From Saprospiraceae bacterium (GTDB taxonomy: Bacteria; Bacteroidota; Bacteroidia; Chitinophagales; Saprospiraceae): 64,000 bases of DNA. Numbering within the stretch: the first letter of the stretch is position 1; each line of letters begins with the position of its first letter. A program made the translations under genes and the position numbers. The notes below the pieces were generated by a model, which was given only the letters and a program-made list of their open reading frames with translations, was not told the origin of the DNA and did not search any database. The DNA is taken from the NCBI GenBank assembly GCA_020630435.1, contig JAHDBJ010000007.1:62001-126000 (forward strand). The letters are read 5' to 3'. This document shows positions 18,054 to 24,234 of the stretch, piece after piece.

Positions 18054-18089
18054 TCAATTTTTAAAATTTATGAATCATTTCATTCTCTT

Positions 18090-18185
18090 CAAATTTAAAC
18101 CTAAACATCCTACAATTGCATAATTAAAGTCAATTGCCTTACTGATTAAAATCATCATTTATTCTTTCATTCAACAATAACTTTG
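18090..18185. promoter_or_regulatory. divergent promoter with FNR/CRP-like operator pair (two Usp genes)
   Basis: The operators are ATAATTAAAGTCAA (18120-18133, left half weak) and CTGATTAAAATCAT (18142-18155, perfect TGAT-N4-ATCA core), with centres 22 bp apart. The minus -7 box TAAATTTG is at 18097-18090 and the plus box TAACTTTG at 18178-18185. Both start 29.5 bp from the nearer operator centre. Confidence 0.8.
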
Positions 18186-18239
18186 AGATATCATTATCGT
18201 ATTCCACTACGATTTTTTTTCAAAAAAAATTCAAGAAAG

Positions 18240-19076
18240 ATGAAGAATATAATCGTCCCTACAGATTTTTCGGCTTATGCGCATTATGCTTTTGATGTAG
18301 CTCTATTAATGGCAAAAAAGTATCGTGCTAACTTATATGTTTACCATAATTTTGAAGCTCCAAAAGATTGGGAACAGATGAACTTGGAAGAACAAAAACT
18401 TTTCCCTGAAGTACTTCAACGTTCTTATAATGCCAAAGTACTTCTAGAAGATATGAAGCGTATCGCAGAAGAAACAACAGTAAGAATTCTACCTATTTTT
18501 ACAGGGGGTCGATTCTATAAAAATATGAATACTGTAGTTTCTGATATTAATGCAGACTTAGTCATCATGGGATCTCATGGTGCTAGTGGAATCAGTGAAT
18601 TATTTGTGGGTTCTAATACTCAAAAAATTGTTCGAAGCCTCCAATGTCCAATTTTAGTCATTAAGAATCCATTAGATAAGATTGCTTTTAAAAAAGTAGC
18701 ATTTGCCTCTAGTTTTGACGAAAGTGAAAAAGAATCCTTTAAAATCTTTTTAGACTTCATAAAGCACTTCAATCCCGAAATTCACCTAGTTGCGATAAAT
18801 ACCAGCAGCTTTTTTAGTCAACCTTACAGTTTAATGAGAACGGCTATGAATGACTTTAAGTCAATGACCAATCTACCTTGCAAAATTCACTTTTATAAAG
18901 ACTACTATGTAGATAAAGGAATCGAACATTTCACACAAGAAAATGATATTGATCTCCTTGCTATTTCTAACCATAGTCGCCATCCTATCAAAAGAATCTT
19001 TTCAGGTTCAACGGTAGAAGCATTAGTCAATCATGCTAATGTTCCTGTCTTAAGTGTAGACTATATAGCTCAATAG
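18240..19076 (+). CDS. universal stress protein, tandem UspA domains
   Basis: The ATG at 18240 (MKNIIVPTDFSAYAHYAFDV) is the start. An in-frame TTG at 18183 overlaps the -7 box and would precede the transcript. 278 residues. The first Usp domain has GSHGASGISELFVGSN, a consensus ATP motif. The second domain carries SNHSRHPIKRIFSGSTVEAL. It is closest in layout to the Usp at 13371-14252. It is followed after 22 nt by a small conserved-looking gene, probably co-transcribed. Confidence 0.9.
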   Translation: MKNIIVPTDFSAYAHYAFDVALLMAKKYRANLYVYHNFEAPKDWEQMNLEEQKLFPEVLQRSYNAKVLLEDMKRIAEETTVRILPIFTGGRFYKNMNTVVSDINADLVIMGSHGASGISELFVGSNTQKIVRSLQCPILVIKNPLDKIAFKKVAFASSFDESEKESFKIFLDFIKHFNPEIHLVAINTSSFFSQPYSLMRTAMNDFKSMTNLPCKIHFYKDYYVDKGIEHFTQENDIDLLAISNHSRHPIKRIFSGSTVEALVNHANVPVLSVDYIAQ

Positions 19077-19098
19077 TTAATCATAAAATAATCTAAGT

Positions 19099-19479
19099 AT
19101 GAAAATCAATGATGATAAAACATTAAAGGAATTGCAAACTGAATTTAGGGATCAATATCCTTTTTTAAAAATAGAATTTTATAAAGCACCTCATAAAATG
19201 GGTGAGGTCTCCATAGAAGCAAATCGATTAGATATTAACAAAACAGTGGGTCAAGTGCGAAGCATTCATAATATCGGTTTTATACAACCTCTAGAAACCA
19301 TGACGGTTGCTACATTTGAAAAAATGATGCAAGGTGTTTTTGGACTTAATGCCCAAGTATTTCGGAAATCTTATGGTAAATGGCTTCAAACATGGGCAAC
19401 GGATATTTGGACTTTGGGAGAACAAAACAAACGAAGTGAACTATTGGGTAATAAAAAAGGTATTATAAGCAAAACTTAG
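19099..19479 (+). CDS. small protein of unknown function downstream of Usp
   Basis: The 126-residue protein starts MKINDDKTLKELQTEFRDQYPF and is probably cytosolic (no signal peptide or membrane helix). It has an alpha/beta pattern: a predicted first helix, two strands (LKIEFYKA, EVSIEANRLDI), then aromatic-rich helices with WLQTWATDIWTL. No motif or family is recognised. The 22-nt gap from the Usp gene and the downstream terminator at 19505 put it in the same stress-island transcript. Confidence 0.65.
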   Translation: MKINDDKTLKELQTEFRDQYPFLKIEFYKAPHKMGEVSIEANRLDINKTVGQVRSIHNIGFIQPLETMTVATFEKMMQGVFGLNAQVFRKSYGKWLQTWATDIWTLGEQNKRSELLGNKKGIISKT

Positions 19480-19504
19480 CAGCTTTAATTCCAGCTACAA
19501 ATTA

Positions 19505-19559
19505 GACCAGACAAATCATAATTTAACTATCGTTATTCATTGATTAGTCTGGTTTTTTA
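19505..19559 (+). terminator. terminator after the Usp/unknown gene pair
   Basis: ACCAGAC (from 19506) pairs with GTCTGGT (ending near 19553); inner AATCA/TGATT pairing extends the stem. A T-run follows. Confidence 0.7.
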
Positions 19560-19576
19560 TTCTAAAAAATTTAACT

Positions 19577-20107
19577 ATGCTCCAAAGAAAAAATAATTTA
19601 ACACAATATCTTCCAGAGTTTGTATATGGTGGTATTGATGGGGCGATAACAACTTTTGCTGTTGTTGCAGGGGCAACAGGGGCAAATCTAAGTAGTGATG
19701 TTATTATTATTCTGGGTTTTTCAAACCTCATTGCAGATGGCTTTTCCATGTCTATAGGAAATTATCTTTCTTCCCAATCCGATCAATTACTAAAAAAGAA
19801 TATGAATTTACCCGTTAGTGTAAAATCTCCTCTTTCTACAGCCTCCACAACTTTCCTCTCATTTAACCTCATAGGTTTAATTCCTCTTCTAGTTTATGTT
19901 GCTAATTTAATAGGCTTCATCCAGCAACATCTTTTTTTATATGCTTCCATCTTAACAGCTTTTGGCTTTGTTTTCATAGGGGCGCTTCGCAGTTATATAA
20001 CACAAACCAATCTAGTCAAAAGTATTTTACAAACACTCTCATTAGGAATCGTTGCAGCTACTCTTGCTTATTTTGTTGGCAATATTTTAGAACATTTTCT
20101 ATCTTAG
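19577..20107 (+). CDS. VIT1/CCC1 family iron/manganese transporter, short form
   Basis: The 176-residue protein begins with the family signature EFVYGGIDGAITTFAVVAGA, then FSNLIADGFSMSIGNYLSSQ, covering the first two membrane helices. Three more hydrophobic helices (about 95-118, 122-140 and 150-172) follow. The cytosolic metal-binding loop of full-length members is reduced to about 20 residues. These proteins move Fe2+ or Mn2+ across membranes; iron handling fits a low-oxygen island. Its ATG follows the preceding terminator by 18 nt, and no operator pair was seen for it. Confidence 0.85.
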   Translation: MLQRKNNLTQYLPEFVYGGIDGAITTFAVVAGATGANLSSDVIIILGFSNLIADGFSMSIGNYLSSQSDQLLKKNMNLPVSVKSPLSTASTTFLSFNLIGLIPLLVYVANLIGFIQQHLFLYASILTAFGFVFIGALRSYITQTNLVKSILQTLSLGIVAATLAYFVGNILEHFLS

Positions 20108-20118
20108 AAATGTATTTA

Positions 20119-20286
20119 ATTGTGAAGTTGTTTAATAATGGAGGTTGATTTTAATTATAAGTGCTTGTATTTCAAGATAAAGCTCCATTCTTTTTTCGTA
20201 GCCTTAGCTACGGTGAAAAGAATTAGCTGAAATATTGAGATACAATGACTTGTAAATAATTCATCATTCTATTTTTAAACAGCTTC
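20119..20286. repeat. intergenic repeat, copy 1 (interrupted)
   Basis: Read on the minus strand, 20286-20255 (GAAGCTGTTTAAAAATAGAA onwards, 32 nt) is 31/32 identical to 41026-41057. Segment 20138-20119 matches 41055-41070. In copy 2 the two parts are joined directly. In copy 1 they are separated by about 117 nt that carry a palindromic element (20156-20254). ATTATT occurs at both junctions. Confidence 0.75.
20156..20254. mobile_element. MITE-like palindromic element
   Basis: The left end 20156-20194 (TATAAGTGCTTGTATTTCAA...) and the right end 20216-20254, read in reverse complement (TACAAGTCATTGTATCTCAA...), are about 39-nt imperfect inverted repeats. The centre holds CGTAGC-CTTA-GCTACG. The element interrupts an intergenic repeat that is uninterrupted at 41026-41070. 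It contains no coding sequence. Confidence 0.6.
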
Positions 20287-20303
20287 TGTGTTAAAGATCG
20301 TTT

Positions 20304-20466
20304 AAAAAATAACTTATAACAGTTTGAGCTTTAGTTTTTCTTTACTCTTCGTTAAAAAGCCCTGCCTACGTGCCGTAAGGCAGGCTTGTCGATGCGATGC
20401 ATCGCCTACGTTTTTTGCCTCAACTAAAGGAAAACTAAATGCTCACCTTTCTTACAACTTATTCTT
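20304..20466. repeat. second palindromic intergenic element
   Basis: The ends 20304-20345 and 20425-20466 are imperfect inverted repeats (shared TTTAGTTTT and AATAA-TT cores). Inside are two hairpins: CCTGCC/GGCAGG near 20361-20384, and GCGATGCATCGC near 20394-20405. There is no coding sequence. With the neighbouring palindrome it accounts for most of the gene-free stretch 20108-20514. Confidence 0.45.
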
Positions 20467-20514
20467 TACACGATCCTAAGTACATTTTATTCGATTATAT
20501 AAACAATATCGTAG

Positions 20515-20817
20515 ATGAAGTCATCCTTTCAAAAATTAATTAATAGTGAAAAACCAATTCTGATAGATTTTCATGCAGCGTGGTGTGGTCCTTGTAAATC
20601 AATGTCTCCTATTATATCTGATCTTGCTAAAAACTTAGGTGATGATGCTCGCATCATAAAGATAGATATTGATAAAAATAAACCCCTTACTCGCAAACTC
20701 GGAATAAGAGGTGTACCCACATTTATGCTCTATAAAAACGGAGAACTGCTCTGGCGTGCTTCTGGTATGCAGACAAGACAAATTTTGTTGAATAAAATAC
20801 AAGAGTTTATTAAATAA
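20515..20817 (+). CDS. trxA: thioredoxin
   Basis: The 100-residue single-domain thioredoxin has the active site WCGPC in DFHAAWCGPCKSM (about 22-28) and the cis-Pro loop RGVPTFMLYKNGE. It is a cytoplasmic dithiol/disulfide oxidoreductase. It sits inside the stress island, but no FNR/CRP-like operator pair was found in its upstream region, which is filled by palindromic elements. A terminator follows directly. Confidence 0.95.
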   Translation: MKSSFQKLINSEKPILIDFHAAWCGPCKSMSPIISDLAKNLGDDARIIKIDIDKNKPLTRKLGIRGVPTFMLYKNGELLWRASGMQTRQILLNKIQEFIK

Positions 20818-20825
20818 TAGCAAAA

Positions 20826-20872
20826 ACCTGCCTAGAACTTCATAAAGCTCTAGACAGGTGACACTTTTTATA
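20826..20872 (+). terminator. terminator of thioredoxin gene
   Basis: ACCTGCCTAGA (20826-20836) pairs with TCTAGACAGGT (20849-20859) with one mismatch, followed by a T-rich stretch. Confidence 0.75.
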
Positions 20873-20917
20873 TAACACGAAAACGATTAAATATTGGTCA
20901 AAAATTTTTAACTGTTC

Positions 20918-21145
20918 CTAACCCGCTTTTTTATTTAGCCGTTCTCTTACTGGCAAAAGTATTCTTTTGTTATGTAGAGTTTTCTTTTTCGTTTTCTTTG
21001 TAAAGGAAACTCCTAAGATAGTAGATAAGAATATTGGTAATGCTAATATAGCTAGCCAAGGAAGTCCTATAGAAAAACTCACAACTACTACAGCTATTAA
21101 TAGATTATATCTAAGTACTACGGTTACTGGATTTAAATTAAACAT
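20918..21145 (-). CDS. small membrane protein, function unknown
   Basis: The 75-residue protein has two adjacent hydrophobic stretches (VVLRYNLLIAVVVVSFSIGL and PWLAILALPIFLSTILGVSF), then a lysine-rich tail. It starts 30 nt after the CBS gene stop on the minus strand. It is probably the last gene of the lipoprotein-CBS transcript from the 22419 promoter. A plus-strand frame over the same DNA looks like its shadow. Confidence 0.6.
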   Translation of the reverse strand: MFNLNPVTVVLRYNLLIAVVVVSFSIGLPWLAILALPIFLSTILGVSFTKKTKKKTLHNKRILLPVRERLNKKAG

Positions 21146-21175
21146 AATTTTTTGTTTTTAAGGATGGACAATTTT

Positions 21176-21610
21176 TTAAATACTATCTGCAAAACAATGA
21201 TTACAAATACAAGCAAGTATATCATATATTGTTACAATACCTACCAACTCGCCACTATCAACTATAGGTAAAGCTCTAAACTGTTTTGCTACAAAAATAT
21301 CAGCTGCCAAACTCACATAATCTTCTGGTTCTAATACTAGAGGCTTTGCAGTCATCACCTCTTTTGCTGTGTTGGTTCTTAGCTGTATCCCAGAATATGT
21401 TTCTCCTGTTGTTTCAAAGTAATCGCTTTCCAAAAACTGTAAAACATCTTCTTTACTAATGATTCCTTCTAGTTTGCCTTTATGTAAGACTGGCAAGTGA
21501 TGAAAATCATTTTCTTTAAATATTGTAAATATATCTTTTAATGAATGGTCAAGACTAACTGTAACTATATCTTTAGTCATTATCGCTGATACGGGGATAT
21601 TTATATTCAT
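21176..21610 (-). CDS. CBS-domain pair protein
   Basis: The 144-residue protein has two CBS motifs: SAIMTKDIVTVSLDHSLKDI with HHLPVLHKGKLEGIISKEDV, then EVMTAKPLVLEPEDYVSLA with FRALPIVDSGELVGIVTIYDI. It ends with a short tail containing two cysteines and a histidine (CICNHCF), unlike its two paralogues in the window; a metal or redox role for it is speculative. Adenine-nucleotide sensing is the family role. It lies 30 nt downstream of the lipoprotein gene. Confidence 0.9.
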   Translation of the reverse strand: MNINIPVSAIMTKDIVTVSLDHSLKDIFTIFKENDFHHLPVLHKGKLEGIISKEDVLQFLESDYFETTGETYSGIQLRTNTAKEVMTAKPLVLEPEDYVSLAADIFVAKQFRALPIVDSGELVGIVTIYDILACICNHCFADSI

Positions 21611-21640
21611 AATATCAGGTTTAAAAATTATTAATGTGGT

Positions 21641-22390
21641 TTATTTTACTCTAGCAAAATATATGGTATTGGTATTAAAATTGCCAAATTCAGCATACAG
21701 CTCCATATATTCTCGTTTGACATTAAGTGCCATACAGTAAATCTTTTCTCTATCAGCTGTACATAAAACTCTATCTAAATCCTCTAATATTTCCCCCACT
21801 TCTAGTTGTTTTGCAACATATGTTTTTAGTTTATCACTATCCCATTGATATAAATTTTCATCCAAAGGCAATTCTTTATAGATTTGCCAATAACCCTGTA
21901 AATCATCTACCAAATCTTCAAACTCTTCCCACTCTACTAAATCAAACATTTCGTCGCCCGTAGTATCGATGATAAAATCTAGTACAAGCTGAAAATCATA
22001 TAGATAGTCTAGATAATAATCCATGCCCAGCTCTTGTCTTAAGGACATCATTTCAAGGACTAAATACTCGCACTCTTTTTCAGCCTTTTCTTGGTTTTGA
22101 GCATCCAAATAAGTATTAATTTCTAGGAGGCGAGCTCCAACATACCGAATTGATGCAAGCTCTGGTGAATCTTCTTCACTTAGATACTGGCTTAACTTTT
22201 CCCACTCTAGACTGATAGCAATTGATGCTTTTTGAGCTTTAGGAATATTGCCTTTATATATCCAGTAGTTTATTGGAATAAATTTTTTATCAAAATCAAC
22301 CATTTTTTCTGCTACTTGATAATACGTGCAAGAATTGGATGCTAAGAATAAAAGAATAAGTGTTAGGCTTAGATAATTTTTGAACTTCAT
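21641..22390 (-). CDS. lipoprotein, helical, function unknown
   Basis: The 249-residue protein has a lipoprotein signal peptide: MKFKNYLSLTLILLFLASNS followed by Cys21. The mature part is acidic and predicted helical, with many Glu/Asp/Leu/Trp residues (LVEWEEFEDLVDDLQGYWQI), TPR-like in character but without a clear repeat. It is likely anchored on the periplasmic face or outer membrane. It is the first gene of a minus-strand unit with a CBS protein and a small membrane protein, driven by the TAACTTTG box at 22426-22419. Confidence 0.7.
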   Translation of the reverse strand: MKFKNYLSLTLILLFLASNSCTYYQVAEKMVDFDKKFIPINYWIYKGNIPKAQKASIAISLEWEKLSQYLSEEDSPELASIRYVGARLLEINTYLDAQNQEKAEKECEYLVLEMMSLRQELGMDYYLDYLYDFQLVLDFIIDTTGDEMFDLVEWEEFEDLVDDLQGYWQIYKELPLDENLYQWDSDKLKTYVAKQLEVGEILEDLDRVLCTADREKIYCMALNVKREYMELYAEFGNFNTNTIYFARVK

Positions 22391-22418
22391 GAGCTATTTT
22401 TTTAATCATTTTATACCT

Positions 22419-22514
22419 CAAAGTTACATTGACAAGAAAATAATAATCATGACTAACATCATTTCTTAGCATGAGATAAGTCAGTCTTTTCTTTTGAGCG
22501 AACGCTTAATTTTG
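22419..22514. promoter_or_regulatory. divergent promoter with FNR/CRP-like operator pair (lipoprotein / CBS-Usp fusion)
   Basis: The operators are ATGACTAACATCAT (22449-22462) and ATGAGATAAGTCAG (22471-22484), with centres 22 bp apart. The minus -7 box TAACTTTG is at 22426-22419 and the plus box TAATTTTG at 22507-22514. Each starts 29.5 bp from the nearer operator centre. Confidence 0.8.
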
Positions 22515-22545
22515 AAGAAAAAGTTTTTAACAAAAAAATTATATC

Positions 22546-22980
22546 ATGAATATCCGTCAACCTATTTCTAATTTAATGACCAAATCTATTATTACTGTTT
22601 CTCCCAATGATACATTAGAAGATGTCAAAAAAATATTTTCGCAACATAGAATACACCACCTACCCGTTGTACGCTATAAAGAATTGATTGGCATGGTCAG
22701 TAAATCTGACTTTTTACATTTTATCAAAAAAGAGTATGATGAAGATGACCGCTTCGAATATAGCACTCGTTTAAGAGTATTTAAGGTCGCTGATATTATG
22801 GTAGAAAAATTGGTCAAACTTTCACCTGATGACAAAGTAGATGTAGCACTTGAACTTTTCAAAGAAAATCTATTTCATGCTATTCCAATTACAAAAGAGC
22901 AAGAATTAGTAGGCGTATTAACCCCTTACGATATTATTACTGCCCTACTAAAAGAAAATACTGTCCCGACTAATAACTAA
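22546..22980 (+). CDS. CBS-domain pair protein
   Basis: The 144-residue protein begins MNIRQPISNLMTKSIITVSP. The first CBS motif ends HHLPVVRYKELIGMVSKSDF, and the second runs from ADIMVEKLVKLSPDD to HAIPITKEQELVGVLTPYDI. It is paralogous to the CBS proteins at 9469 and 21176. It lies 3 nt before the Usp fusion gene, so translational coupling and joint function (adenylate sensing) are likely. The leader from the TAATTTTG box is about 27 nt. Confidence 0.9.
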   Translation: MNIRQPISNLMTKSIITVSPNDTLEDVKKIFSQHRIHHLPVVRYKELIGMVSKSDFLHFIKKEYDEDDRFEYSTRLRVFKVADIMVEKLVKLSPDDKVDVALELFKENLFHAIPITKEQELVGVLTPYDIITALLKENTVPTNN

Positions 22981-22983
22981 AAG

Positions 22984-24075
22984 ATGTTAAGTATAATTAT
23001 ATATGGTGTAGGAGATGAAGCATACAAAGATTTGGTATCAAACGTAATTCACGCTACTCATTCAAACAATATTGACGCATCGATAGAATATAGGAATCAA
23101 ATAGATGAATTTGTACAAAAAAAAATCACTCAAATTCCAGCATTATCTATTAATGATAAAGTAGTGAGTGAAGGCACTATACCTAGCATTGAAATGATTT
23201 CACAGTATATCGGTCAATTAAATTTTTTAAATCAAAAAAATACATTTATGAAAAAGATATTAGTACCAACTGATTTTTCTCCAACAGCTTATAAAGCATT
23301 AGAGTATGCTCATGCCATAGCTGATAAAGTAGGAGCTAGTATAAAAGTAGTTCATTTCTATCATTATGATCCTTATGGGAGTTCCATTGGAGACATGGAT
23401 ACTTTTTTCATGAAAGAATTAATGGGGATTAAAGAAAAAGAATTGAGAAAATTTGCTCGTCATAAAGATGAGGGCAATGTATTAATAAGTGTCGAAACCG
23501 AATTAAAGGTTGGTTTTGCAGCAGAAGGTATTGTAAAATTATCCAAAGAAGAAAACTTTGATCTCATTGTAATGGGTACAACTGGTGAACACAATATGCT
23601 AGAAAAAGTGTTTGGAAGTATTTCGACGGATGTTTCTAAAAATGCCTATTGCCCTGTATTGCTAATTCCTCCTAAAGCAACCTTAAAAAACCTATTTGAT
23701 AATATCATTTATGCTTGTGACGAAAATGCTGTTTCTCCCAAATTGATTGAATCGCTTAGTAATTTTGGAATAAACTTCCAGAGTAATATCCATTTTATTC
23801 ATGTAAAAAATGATACGAACGACAATCTCGATATGAATACTGCTATTTTTGATACTCTTTTTCAAGGAGACGAACCCACATTTGGATTTAATATCTCCAC
23901 CATAAAAAATAATTCTGTCATTGAAGGTATAGAAGCCTATGCTCAAAAGCAGGATATAGATTTGATAGTTATGGCAACACCACACCGAAGTTTTTGGCGA
24001 AACTTACTGCATAAAAGCATGACGAAACAAATGATTTTTAATACTCAACACCCTATAATGGTTATTCATTATTAA
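22984..24075 (+). CDS. thioredoxin-like domain fused to tandem universal stress domains
   Basis: The 363-residue protein has an unusual N-terminal domain (1-85). Its pattern (LSIIIYGVGDEAYKDLV, then KKITQIPALSINDKVVSEGT) matches small thioredoxin-fold proteins of the Thioredoxin_3/'redox-active disulfide' type, including the cis-Pro loop (QIPAL), but the CxxC is gone. From Met89 a normal Usp begins (MKKILVPTDFSPTAYKALEY), with GTTGEHNMLEKVFGSIS as ATP motif and a second Usp repeat after 230. Met89 could be a secondary start (23248), but the upstream 88 codons look coding. It is co-transcribed with the preceding CBS gene. Confidence 0.8.
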   Translation: MLSIIIYGVGDEAYKDLVSNVIHATHSNNIDASIEYRNQIDEFVQKKITQIPALSINDKVVSEGTIPSIEMISQYIGQLNFLNQKNTFMKKILVPTDFSPTAYKALEYAHAIADKVGASIKVVHFYHYDPYGSSIGDMDTFFMKELMGIKEKELRKFARHKDEGNVLISVETELKVGFAAEGIVKLSKEENFDLIVMGTTGEHNMLEKVFGSISTDVSKNAYCPVLLIPPKATLKNLFDNIIYACDENAVSPKLIESLSNFGINFQSNIHFIHVKNDTNDNLDMNTAIFDTLFQGDEPTFGFNISTIKNNSVIEGIEAYAQKQDIDLIVMATPHRSFWRNLLHKSMTKQMIFNTQHPIMVIHY

Positions 24076-24151
24076 ATACTTTATCTTTTCCCTATCGTTT
24101 TGAATTATATCATTAACTTTTTTATGGATTTAAAATAGTTTCTTAAATAAA

Positions 24152-24185
24152 GAAATCGGCAAGGTCTTAAGACCTCGCCGATTTC
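24152..24185 (+). terminator. bidirectional terminator
   Basis: GAAATCGGC-AAGGTCTT is followed by its near-perfect complement AAGACCT-CGCCGATTTC. It lies between the plus-strand Usp fusion and the convergent M43 protease gene. Confidence 0.75.
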
Positions 24186-24234
24186 TAATATATAAACGAA
24201 GTAGGCCAACCTACTTTATCGAAGTACGCAAATT

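Noticed and set aside
18183-18239. Longer N terminus of the Usp at 18240 (TTG start)
   Set aside because: The TTG overlaps the TAACTTTG box, so it would lie upstream of the transcript; the Usp fold begins at Met 18240.
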